Assembly (NCBI RefSeq): GCF_963378085.1
Contig: NZ_OY726395.1
Coordinates: 1,302,001 to 1,366,000, forward strand
Length of the DNA stretch: 64,000 bases
Direction of reading: 5' to 3'
Source of the DNA: Mycolicibacterium sp. MU0050
GTDB lineage: Bacteria; Actinomycetota; Actinomycetes; Mycobacteriales; Mycobacteriaceae
A program made the position numbers and the translations under genes. The notes under the pieces were generated by a model. That model worked only from the letters and a program-made list of their open reading frames with translations. It did not search any database and was not told the DNA's origin. Below are positions 41,261 through 53,334 of the stretch, piece by piece (the stretch's first letter is position 1; every line of letters begins with the position of its first letter).

Positions 41261-41288
41261 TTGTTTGAGAACTCAATAGTGTGTTTGG
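41261..41288 (+). promoter_or_regulatory. rrn leader antitermination element
   Basis: The segment TTGTTTGAGAACTCAATAGT followed by GTGTTTGG is the conserved mycobacterial rRNA leader motif (box A/B/C region). It is thought to recruit Nus factors so that polymerase can pass Rho on untranslated rRNA. It lies about 35 nt into the leader. Confidence 0.8.
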
Positions 41289-41422
41289 TGGTTTTTGTTT
41301 GTTGTTTTTTTGTCTGCCTCTTTTTCCCGTTTAGGGGTGGATGTTTTTGGATGCCAGTTTTGGTGTCTTTTGTTTGTGATCGGATTTTTCTGATTCGAAT
41401 TCTGCCGGGTTTGTCCCGGGGT

Positions 41423-46487
<5,065 letters not shown>

Positions 46488-46702
46488 CCCACCCCCCACG
46501 GGGGCGGGAAACAACAACCAACATTGTTGAATCGGTAAACAACACCGCAACGCGACGCAACCACACCCACAAATGCAACAAACATTGCACCCCACCACCA
46601 AAAACACCTTTCTTGGTGACACACGGTGCCCCCACCGGGACCCCGCCCCCACAAGGGGGGCGACCCCACCACACTGGGCCGGCACCACACAAGAAAATAG
46701 AG

Positions 46703-46817
46703 TTACGGCGGACATAGCGACAGGGAAACGCCCGGTCCCATCCCGAACCCGGAAGCTAAGCCTGTCAGCGCCGATGATACTACCCAACCCGGGTGGAAAA
46801 GTAGGACACCGCCGAAC
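46703..46817 (+). rRNA. rrf: 5S ribosomal RNA
   Basis: The 115-nt gene starts TTACGGCGG and ends ACCGCCGAACA. It contains GGGAAACGCCCGGTCCCAT, CCGAACCCGGAAGCTAAGCC and GGGTGGAAAAGTAGGACACCG, close to M. tuberculosis rrf. The first and last segments pair as the 5S terminal helix. About 215 nt separate it from 23S. Confidence 0.95.
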
Positions 46818-46825
46818 ACACACAT

Positions 46826-46868
46826 AGAAACACCCCCCACCACCAGGTGGGGGGCGTTTCTATTTCCA
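46826..46868. terminator. rRNA operon terminator
   Basis: A long hairpin (left arm from 46826, right arm ending 46861, loop of a few bases around CACCA) is followed by TATTT on the plus strand. It can also act on the minus strand, and lies between the convergent rrn and ogt-alkA units. Confidence 0.85.
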
Positions 46869-46904
46869 CAACCATTTCTCTATTGGCGCGTAGAGTTCGA
46901 CTTT

Positions 46905-47396
46905 CTAGTCGAACAGCATCAGGCTCGCCGCATTTCTTTCCAGATCCAATAACGTGGTCTTACGGCCCAATCCACCGCCGAATCCGGTGAGGCTGCCATT
47001 CGCCCCGATCACTCGATGGCACGGAACAATCACTGCAATGGGGTTGCGTCCATTCGCCAATCCGACCGCGCGGAAAGCGGTCGGAGAGCCGATTTCTCGG
47101 GCAATTTCTCCGTAGGATCGGGTTTCCCCGTAAGGAATTTCGCGCAACGCCGCCCACACTCGCCGCTGGAATTGGGTGCCCGCCATTTCCATACGCAAAT
47201 CGAACTGCCGTAATTCGCCGGCGAAGTAGGCTTCCAATTGTTCGACGGCGTCGGGGAATGCGCGGTCGTTGAGTTCCCAGTCGGCCCGGTCCGGCTCGTA
47301 GGTCTGATCGACCATCCGCAGATGTGTCAGGACGGGCCCCACTCCGGCCAGGGTCAACGGCCCGATCGGGCTGTCGATGATGCGGTAGTGAGTCAT
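46905..47396 (-). CDS. ogt: Methylated-DNA-protein cysteine methyltransferase
   Basis: Ogt removes O6-alkyl groups from guanine by irreversible transfer to its own cysteine. The 163-residue protein has the acceptor motif PCHRVI with Cys126, preceded by the HTH part (YGEIAREIGSPTAFRAVGLANGRNP). ATG 47394-47396 is the M. tuberculosis-like start and overlaps the alkA stop by 4 nt, so the two DNA-repair genes form one operon. Confidence 0.95.
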   Translation of the reverse strand: MTHYRIIDSPIGPLTLAGVGPVLTHLRMVDQTYEPDRADWELNDRAFPDAVEQLEAYFAGELRQFDLRMEMAGTQFQRRVWAALREIPYGETRSYGEIAREIGSPTAFRAVGLANGRNPIAVIVPCHRVIGANGSLTGFGGGLGRKTTLLDLERNAASLMLFD

Positions 47397-48880
47397 GCTG
47401 CCTCCTTCGGCGGCCACTGGTTGACGGGGTGGTCGAGGGCGGTCCACAGGTATTGGGTGACGTAGGACCGCCAGGGTCGCCACCGGCTGCTGTGCGCGGA
47501 CAGTCCGCGGGGATCATCAGGGAGTCCAAGTCGTCGAGCGGCGGCACGTGTCCCGAGGTCGGTCGCCGGGAAGGCATCCGGGTCCCCCAAGCCGCGCATC
47601 GCGATGATCTCAGCTGTCCAGGGGCCCACCCCGGCCACCGCCAACAGTTGGGTTCGGGCGGCGTCCCAGTCGGCGCCCGCGTCGAGCACCACCTGGCCGG
47701 CATCGATCGCGGTCACCAGTCCCTGCACGGCTTGCTTGCGTGCCCCGGGCATCGCGAGTCGCTGCGGGTCGATGTCGAGGAGCTCCGATACGGCCGGAAA
47801 TACATGCGTGAGGCCGCCGGAAACATCTGCAACCGGACGTCCGTAGTCCGCGGCCAGCCGGCCCGCGAGGTTGCGGGCACGTTGGGTCGAGATCTGCTGG
47901 CCCAGCACGGCGCGGATGGCCATCTCGTGTTCGTCGACGGCGCGGGGGATCCGCTGGCCCGGGGCCTTGAGCACCAGGGGCCGAAGTGCTTCGTCGGCCC
48001 GCAGCACCGCGTCGACGGCCTCCGGATCGGCGTCGAGGTCCAGCAGACGTCGGCAGCGGGCGATCGCGACGGGCAGATCCCGGAAGTCCTCGAGTTGCAG
48101 CGAGCACCGCACGTGATCGGGGCTCGGGGTCAGGCTGACGATGCCCGCCCCGGACGGCAACCGCAGCGAGCGGCGAAACGTTCCGTCCCGGACTTCTTCA
48201 CAGCCCGGCACGGCGGTCGCCGCGAGGTGGCCGAAGAGCCCCTCGAAGGCAAACGGTTGCCGCACCGCCAACCGCAACGTCAGCGTGCCCGCCGCGCCGG
48301 TGGGCATCTCCGTGCGGTTTGCCGTCCGTTGGCGCAGTCCGCTGGGCGTGAGGTCGAAGACCTCGCGCACGGTGTCGTTGAACTGGCGGATGCTGGAGAA
48401 TCCCGCGGCGAATGCGACATCCCCGAATGGCAGGGCGGTGGTCTCGATCAACATGCGCGCGGTCTGGGCGCGCTGGGCGCGGGCCAGCGCCAGCGGGCCG
48501 GCGCCGACCTCGGCCTGGAGGAGCCGCTCCACCTGGCGGGTGGTGTAGCCCAGACGGTCGGCCAGCCCGGTCACGCCGGTCCGGTCGACGGTGCCATCGG
48601 CGATCAGGCGCATGGCCCGTGCGACCACGTCACCGCGGATGTTCCATTCGGGGGAGCCGGGAGACGCATCGGGACGGCACCGCTTACAGGATCGGAATCC
48701 GGCCCGCTGAGCAGCCGCGGCGGTCGGATAGAACCGCACGTTGCGGGCCAGCGGGGTGCGGGCCGGGCAGCTGGGCCGGCAATAGATGCCGGTGCTGAGC
48801 ACGGCGATGACGAACCAGCCGTCGAACCGCGCGTCCTTGGATTGGACGGCGCGGTAACAGCGGTCGAAGTCGTCGTGCAC
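47393..48880 (-). CDS. alkA: AdaA-AlkA fusion: methylphosphotriester sensor/activator plus 3-methyladenine glycosylase
   Basis: This 495-residue protein has an N-terminal Ada zinc domain (methyl-acceptor Cys34 with Cys38, Cys65 and Cys68), an AraC-type HTH region (residues 80-180) and a C-terminal AlkA glycosylase with the helix-hairpin-helix LLAVAGVGPWTAEIIAMRGLGDPDAFP. It is nearly colinear with M. tuberculosis Rv1317c (496 aa). It senses alkylation damage and excises alkylated bases. I chose GTG 48878-48880 by that alignment; the frame continues upstream through a transposon end and is not real there. A transposon inserted 36 nt upstream has displaced any distal promoter elements. Confidence 0.93.
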   Translation of the reverse strand: MHDDFDRCYRAVQSKDARFDGWFVIAVLSTGIYCRPSCPARTPLARNVRFYPTAAAAQRAGFRSCKRCRPDASPGSPEWNIRGDVVARAMRLIADGTVDRTGVTGLADRLGYTTRQVERLLQAEVGAGPLALARAQRAQTARMLIETTALPFGDVAFAAGFSSIRQFNDTVREVFDLTPSGLRQRTANRTEMPTGAAGTLTLRLAVRQPFAFEGLFGHLAATAVPGCEEVRDGTFRRSLRLPSGAGIVSLTPSPDHVRCSLQLEDFRDLPVAIARCRRLLDLDADPEAVDAVLRADEALRPLVLKAPGQRIPRAVDEHEMAIRAVLGQQISTQRARNLAGRLAADYGRPVADVSGGLTHVFPAVSELLDIDPQRLAMPGARKQAVQGLVTAIDAGQVVLDAGADWDAARTQLLAVAGVGPWTAEIIAMRGLGDPDAFPATDLGTRAAARRLGLPDDPRGLSAHSSRWRPWRSYVTQYLWTALDHPVNQWPPKEAA

Positions 48881-48911
48881 CCTTCCACGATTACACGCGG
48901 CCCCCGACATG

Positions 48912-48916
48912 ACTAG
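48912..48916. repeat. Target-site duplication, left copy (ACTAG)
   Basis: ACTAG directly precedes the TGT end of the transposon. The identical 5 bp follows its ACA end at 52263-52267. Confidence 0.9.
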
Positions 48917-49114
48917 TGTTGACCGTCTCTCTGGATGGCTATCACGGGGTGGCCATTCGTCATTGATCTTGCCGATGTGATCGGTGGCGTGGCCCGCCGG
49001 CTTGAGCTTGGTGGTGTGCACCATCAGTGTGATGAGGAACTGATGGGTGCGCGGCACCCCGCCGAAGTCTTGGCGGGCTCGCAGGGTGCCGCGCTGTAGT
49101 GCACGGAGGCACTG
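48917..49114. repeat. Transposon left end, non-coding
   Basis: About 200 bp precede the first transposon gene. They hold the 11-bp terminal repeat and a segment CATTCGTCATT (about 48954) similar to the CATCGTCATC repeats of the right end. They should carry transposase-binding sites and the promoter of the element's operon. Confidence 0.5.
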
Positions 49115-49705
49115 ATGGTGACGGTAGAGGCTGATCTGGTCTGCGTCGAGTCCCGGTTGGCAGCTGGCCAGATCAGCTGCCCGGCGTGCTCGCAGGGTGT
49201 TCTTGGCGGCTGGGGATTCGCCCGCACTCGCCGTGTCGTCGGTCTGGCCGGTGCGGTTCGGCCGCGGCGGGCGCGGTGCCGGTCGTGTCTGGTGACCCAT
49301 GTGTTGTTGCCGGTCACGGTGTTGCTGCGTAGGGCTTATGCGGCACAGGTGATTTGGGAGTCTTTGTCGCTGCGCGGCCACGGGCGGGGGTATCGGCAGA
49401 TCGCTGAGCAGTTGCGGGTTCCGGCGGCCACGGTCCGCGGCTGGCTACGTCGGGCCGGCGGGCGACTTGAGGCGGTTCGGGCGCGGTTCCTCATGGTGGC
49501 GGTTCGAGTCGGGATCGATGTGACGATTCCCGACGAGCGGAGCAGTCCCTGGGGTGACGTGGTGGCGGCGGTCAACGCCGCGGCGGCGGCGATCCGGCAG
49601 CGGTTCGGACCGGCCGGCTTGGTGGGCGCGGTGACGCCGGCACAGGTGCTGGTCGCGGTCAGCGGCGGCCGGCTGCTCTCACCGGGCTGGTCCTGGATGC
49701 GGTAG
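49115..49705 (+). CDS. Zinc-ribbon/HTH protein of the transposon (DUF6431-like)
   Basis: This 196-residue basic protein has an N-terminal zinc ribbon (Cys22-x2-Cys25 and Cys55-x2-Cys58) and a homeodomain-like helix-turn-helix at about residues 90-115 (YRQIAEQLRVPAATVRGWLRRAG). The C-terminus is a short helical region. A perfect GGAGG lies 6 bases before the ATG. It is the first gene of the transposon operon. Its zinc-ribbon plus HTH design resembles InsA-type or TniQ/TnsD-type DNA-binding partners, so a role in end binding or target choice is plausible. I could not identify the family with certainty. Confidence 0.7.
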   Translation: MVTVEADLVCVESRLAAGQISCPACSQGVLGGWGFARTRRVVGLAGAVRPRRARCRSCLVTHVLLPVTVLLRRAYAAQVIWESLSLRGHGRGYRQIAEQLRVPAATVRGWLRRAGGRLEAVRARFLMVAVRVGIDVTIPDERSSPWGDVVAAVNAAAAAIRQRFGPAGLVGAVTPAQVLVAVSGGRLLSPGWSWMR

Positions 49706-49823
49706 GTCCGGTACGCAACACCAGTTGCCTCTGACGCGGCGCGGCGTGATCGGTGATCCTCGCGAAGGCACCTGCCCGGCATTGGTTTCGGGCAGGGCCT
49801 TCGACTGCGAGGAGGGCACTGCG

Positions 49824-51287
49824 GTGTCATTGGAGGAGCACAAGCGTCGGGAGCGGGCCCAGGCGATCGGACTGTTCCGGTATCAGCTGATCTGCCCGGC
49901 GCTGGACGAGGGGTTATCGACCCGCCAACGGGGTCGGCTGGTCCGCGAGATCGCCGAACGTCGCCATATCGACCCGTTCGGCACCCAGGTCCAGATCGCG
50001 CGAGCCACCCTGGACCGTTGGATCCGTCGCTACCGGGCCGGCGGGTTCGAAGCGTTGGTGCCCGAGCCGCGCCGGCTGGCCACCCGCACCGATGTCGGGG
50101 TGCTGGAGCTGGCCGCCTCGTTGAAGCGGGAGAATCCGTCACGCACCACCGCCCAGGTGGCCCGCATCCTGCGCACCGCGACCGGATGGGCACCCTCGGA
50201 ATCGACCCTGCTGCGCCATTTCCATCGCTGCGAGCTGATGGGCCCGGCCGCCGGTGGCGCCAGGGAGGTGTTCGGCCGGTTCGAAGCCGCCGACCCCAAC
50301 GAACTGTGGGTCGGCGACGCTCTGCACGGTCCGCGGGTCGGTGACCGCAAGACCTACCTGTTCGCCTTCCTCGACGACCATTCTCGGTTGGTGGTCGGTC
50401 ACCGGTTCGGGTTCGCCGAGGACACCGTGCGTCTGGCGGCCGCGCTCAAACCCGCGCTGGCCGCCCGCGGCGTGCCAGCCTCGATTTATGTCGACAATGG
50501 TTCGGCGTTCGTCGATGCCTGGCTGCTGCGGGCGTGCGCGAAACTCGGTATCCGACTGGTACATTCGGCGCCCGGGCGCCCGCAGGGACGGGGCAAGATC
50601 GAACGGTTCTTCCGCACCGTGCGTGGGCAGTTCCTCGTTGAGGTCACCGACACCACCACCGAGGACCTCGCCGCCGCCGGGGTCGACCACACCGGTGCGC
50701 TGTTGGAGCTCAACCGGCTGTTCATGGCCTGGGTCGAGACCGAATACCACCGCCGCACCCATACCGAGACCGGGCAATCCCCACTGGAGCGCTGGGACAC
50801 CGGCTGGGACCGCCTTGGTCACACTCCGGAGTTGCCGACGGCGGCGGATCTGACCGAGGCGTTCTTGTGGTCGGAATTTCGGGTGGTGACCAAGACCGCC
50901 ACCGTCTCCCTGCATTCCAACACCTACCAGGTCGACCCCGCCCTGGCCGGGCGCCGCGTGGAGCTGGTGTTCTCCCCGTTCGACCTGCAGACCGTCGAGG
51001 TCCGCCACCGCGACCAGAGTTTCGGTGCCGCGACACCGCACACCATCAGCCGCCATGCCCACCCGAAAGCCCGACCCGAGACCGTCGAGACCCCGCCGGC
51101 AACGACAGGGATCGATTACCTGGCGTTGACCGCTGCCGCCCATCACGAGCAGCTGCGTGAGGATGAACGTATCGGCTATCACGCCCTCTACGGAACCGAC
51201 TCCGACGACGACCAGGTCGCCGCTCAGCTCTCGATCACCGACCTCGCCCCCACCGAGGACGAGTTCGAGGACGGGGTGTCGGCGTGA
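49824..51287 (+). CDS. TniA/TnsB/Mu-type DDE transposase
   Basis: This 487-residue transposase has an N-terminal HTH region (residues 10-135). The RNase-H-like catalytic core carries Asp165 (LWVGDALHGP), Asp224 (IYVDNGSAF) and Glu260 (GRGKIERFFRTV), with 35 residues between the last two. A Mu-type C-terminal beta-barrel follows (NTYQVDPALAGRRVELVFSPFD). The GTG at 49824 has GGAGG 8 bases upstream. The stop overlaps the ATPase GTG by 4 nt, as usual for TniA-TniB pairs. Confidence 0.9.
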   Translation: MSLEEHKRRERAQAIGLFRYQLICPALDEGLSTRQRGRLVREIAERRHIDPFGTQVQIARATLDRWIRRYRAGGFEALVPEPRRLATRTDVGVLELAASLKRENPSRTTAQVARILRTATGWAPSESTLLRHFHRCELMGPAAGGAREVFGRFEAADPNELWVGDALHGPRVGDRKTYLFAFLDDHSRLVVGHRFGFAEDTVRLAAALKPALAARGVPASIYVDNGSAFVDAWLLRACAKLGIRLVHSAPGRPQGRGKIERFFRTVRGQFLVEVTDTTTEDLAAAGVDHTGALLELNRLFMAWVETEYHRRTHTETGQSPLERWDTGWDRLGHTPELPTAADLTEAFLWSEFRVVTKTATVSLHSNTYQVDPALAGRRVELVFSPFDLQTVEVRHRDQSFGAATPHTISRHAHPKARPETVETPPATTGIDYLALTAAAHHEQLREDERIGYHALYGTDSDDDQVAAQLSITDLAPTEDEFEDGVSA

Positions 51288-52099
51288 GTATTCAACGGCT
51301 GCAATCACATTGGGGCTTCACACGGATGCCGTTCGGGCGGGATCTGGCGCCGTCGATGCTGCACCGCCACCCCGGCCACAGCGAAGCGATCGCCCGCATC
51401 GGCTGGTGTGTGGACCAATGCGCCATCGGCGTCATCACCGGCGAAGTCGGCGCTGGCAAAACCGTCGCGATCCGCGCGGCAGCCACCTCCTTGGATCCGG
51501 CGCGGCACGTAATCATCTACCTCGCCAACCCCACCATCGGGGTGCGCGGCATGCTCACCCACATCGTGGCCACCCTCGGGCACACCCCGGCGTTTCACAC
51601 CGCCCGGCTGGCTCCCCAAGCCGCAGACGCCTTGGCCGCCGAGCACGCTGAACGTGGCCGCAACCCCGTGTTAGTCGTCGATGAAGCCCACCTGCTCGAC
51701 AACCATCAACTCGAAGCGATCCGGCTGCTGACCAACCACGACATGGACAGTGGTTCACCGTTCGCCGTGGTCCTGGTCGGGCAACCCACCCTGCGGCACC
51801 GACTGCGTCTGGGTGTTCTGGCCGCGTTGGATCAGCGCATCGCCGTGCGCTACACCCTGCCCGGCATGACAGCGGCCGACACCGCCGACTACATCGGGCA
51901 TCACACCAAGATCGCCGGCCGCTCCGATGCGCTGTTCGCCGACGACGCGATGACCCTGATCCACAACGCCTCCCGTGGACATCCGCGTGCGGTCAACAAT
52001 CTCGCCCTGCACGCGCTCACGGCCGCGTTCGCCGCCGGGCACTCCATCGTCGGGGAGAAAGCCGCCCGCATCGCCATCAGCGAAACAGCAACCGACTGA
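51284..52099 (+). CDS. TniB/TnsC/ExeA-like AAA+ ATPase of the transposon
   Basis: This 271-residue ATPase has Walker A GEVGAGKT at residues 53-60 and Walker B PVLVVDEAHLL with Asp133/Glu134. A sensor region and a C-terminal lid (HNASRGHPRAVNNLALHAL) follow. Such ATPases regulate the transposase and bind target DNA in Tn7, Tn5053 and Mu. It is translationally coupled to the transposase by a 4-nt overlap. Confidence 0.9.
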   Translation: MSIQRLQSHWGFTRMPFGRDLAPSMLHRHPGHSEAIARIGWCVDQCAIGVITGEVGAGKTVAIRAAATSLDPARHVIIYLANPTIGVRGMLTHIVATLGHTPAFHTARLAPQAADALAAEHAERGRNPVLVVDEAHLLDNHQLEAIRLLTNHDMDSGSPFAVVLVGQPTLRHRLRLGVLAALDQRIAVRYTLPGMTAADTADYIGHHTKIAGRSDALFADDAMTLIHNASRGHPRAVNNLALHALTAAFAAGHSIVGEKAARIAISETATD

Positions 52100-52165
52100 A
52101 CCCGATCCGCTTCACCACGGCGACGACCACGTCACCGCGACGAGGATCCCGTCACCGAGATCACA

Positions 52166-52202
52166 AACGCCCCGCTCGCCACAGTCGAGCGGGGCGTTCT
52201 CA
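52166..52202 (+). terminator. Terminator of the transposon operon
   Basis: A perfect 13-bp stem (52166-52178 with 52186-52198, loop CCACAGT) starts 67 nt after the ATPase stop, inside the element. It should stop transposon transcripts before they enter the convergent SDR gene. Confidence 0.8.
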
Positions 52203-52208
52203 TCAGTG

Positions 52209-52262
52209 CATCGTCATCAACACCGATGACGCCGACATCGTCATCTTCAACGACGGCCAACA
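52209..52262. repeat. Transposon right-end repeats
   Basis: CATCGTCATC occurs at 52209-52218 and again at 52236-52245, with a 27-bp period, just inside the 11-bp terminal repeat (52252-52262). Regularly spaced repeats at the ends are typical transposase-binding sites in TnsB/TniA elements. Confidence 0.6.
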
Positions 52263-52267
52263 ACTAG
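52263..52267. repeat. Target-site duplication, right copy (ACTAG)
   Basis: This 5-bp copy follows the ACA end of the transposon and is identical to 48912-48916. Confidence 0.9.
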
Positions 52268-52306
52268 CGGAAATCCGACATGGCGGTGGGCGCCGTCGCC
52301 GCCCGG

Positions 52307-53104
52307 TCACGGCATCGTGTAACCGCCGCTCACCGAGATCATCTGGCCCGTGACCTGCCGGGCGGCCCGGGCCGAAGAGAACCAGAGCACTGCCCGGGCG
52401 ACGTCCTCGGCCGTGCTCAGCTGCCGAGTGGGGGTGTCCTTCAGCATGTAGTCGATCTGGTCCTGGTTGAAGATGTTGTCCTGACCGACCGACCACAGGC
52501 TGGCTTCTCCGACGGCGTCGGGGCCGTCCGGGATCACCAGACCGGGGCAGACGACGTTGGACCGGATGCCGTGCCGGCCGTGTTCGCGCGCGGTGGTTCG
52601 GGCCAGCGCCACCATGGCGGCCTTGGCGGCGCCGTAGACCCCCTGACGGATCTGACCGAAGGCTGCGTCACTGGCGATGAACACGATGGACCCGCCGCCG
52701 CCGTCCTTCATCGGGCCGATGGCCGCCTGTGTTGCGGCGATGGCGGTGAAGAGGTTGATCTCGATGGTGCGCTGCCATTTGTCGCGGTCGGTGTCGGTGG
52801 CGATGAAACCGGGGACGCTCCAGCCCGCGTTGTTGACCAACACATCGAGGCCGCCCCAGCGGCTCACCGCCGTCCCGACGGTGGACTCGGCGGCATCCGG
52901 TTCGGTGAGATCCGCAATGGCGAGCTCGACCGCGGCCGCGCCCTTGTCCAGGGCTTCGGCGCGCACCTTTTCGGCCTGCGGCCCGTCGACGTCGCTGATC
53001 ACGATGCGTGCGCCCTCGGCGGCGAACTCGTGCACGATGCCGCGGCCGATGTTCGATGCACCGCCGGTCACGACGACCCGGGCGTCGGCCAGTCCCAAAT
53101 CCAC
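52307..53104 (-). CDS. Short-chain dehydrogenase/reductase
   Basis: This 265-residue classical SDR has the cofactor motif TGGASNIGRG at residues 13-22, NNAG at 91-94 and the catalytic Ser145, Tyr157 and Lys161 (YGAAK). It ends SVSGGYTMP. A product of a hydroxyacyl-CoA or dihydrodiol type is a likely substrate, given the catabolic operon that diverges from it. The shared 104-nt region contains an AT-rich inverted repeat. The transposon right end lies 40 nt downstream of its stop. Confidence 0.85.
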   Translation of the reverse strand: MDLGLADARVVVTGGASNIGRGIVHEFAAEGARIVISDVDGPQAEKVRAEALDKGAAAVELAIADLTEPDAAESTVGTAVSRWGGLDVLVNNAGWSVPGFIATDTDRDKWQRTIEINLFTAIAATQAAIGPMKDGGGGSIVFIASDAAFGQIRQGVYGAAKAAMVALARTTAREHGRHGIRSNVVCPGLVIPDGPDAVGEASLWSVGQDNIFNQDQIDYMLKDTPTRQLSTAEDVARAVLWFSSARAARQVTGQMISVSGGYTMP

Positions 53105-53152
53105 TTTGACCTCCTCGTCGTGGGCCAGCTTGAAAGCGCCCGATTGCGTGGC

Positions 53153-53179
53153 TTAACCTAGATTAGAAATTTATGTTAA
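53153..53179. promoter_or_regulatory. Candidate operator/promoter of the catabolic operon
   Basis: TTAAC-N17-GTTAA forms an inverted repeat in a notably AT-rich patch between the divergent SDR gene and the catabolic operon. The location suits a regulator site controlling both directions. No regulator gene is adjacent in this window. Confidence 0.4.
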
Positions 53180-53208
53180 ATTTGTCCACAACAAGCCTGA
53201 GGAGACGC

Positions 53209-53334
53209 ATGTCCAGCCCGCTACTTGCCGACAAGGTCGCGGTGGTGACCGGGGCCGTCGCCCTCCTGGCGTCGGACCTGTCGAGCTGCCTCCCCGGCGC
53301 GGGACTCGAAGTCGGCGGCGGGAGCTACCTGTGA
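53209..53334 (+). pseudogene. SDR remnant with large internal in-frame deletion
   Basis: An ATG with a TGAGGAGA ribosome binding site opens a 41-residue frame. It begins like an SDR (LADKVAVVTGA, strand one and the start of the cofactor loop) and after one junction continues as the end of an SDR (ALLASDLSSCLPGAGLEVGGGSYL). About 200-220 central residues, including the catalytic Ser-Tyr-Lys, are missing. The reading frame is preserved and its stop overlaps the GTG of the next gene by 4 nt, so it may survive as a leader ORF that supports translational coupling. Confidence 0.8.

Larger units (their letters stand above)
48917..52262 (+). mobile_element. Three-gene TniAB/Tn552-like transposon, 3346 bp
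   Basis: The element is delimited by TGTTGACCGTC at the left and GACGGCCAACA at the right, inverted repeats with 10 of 11 matches. It ends in the TGT...ACA dinucleotide context of Mu/Tn7/Tn552-type transposons. It is flanked by a perfect 5-bp duplication, as expected for TniA/TnsB transposases. It encodes a zinc-ribbon HTH protein, a DDE transposase and an AAA ATPase on the plus strand, then a hairpin terminator. There is no resolvase and no cargo. All genes appear intact, so the insertion is probably recent. Confidence 0.92.

Noticed and set aside
48881..49381. N-terminal extension of the alkA frame up to about 662 codons
   Set aside because: The extra residues come from the transposon end and its first gene in antisense; the conserved protein begins at 48880.
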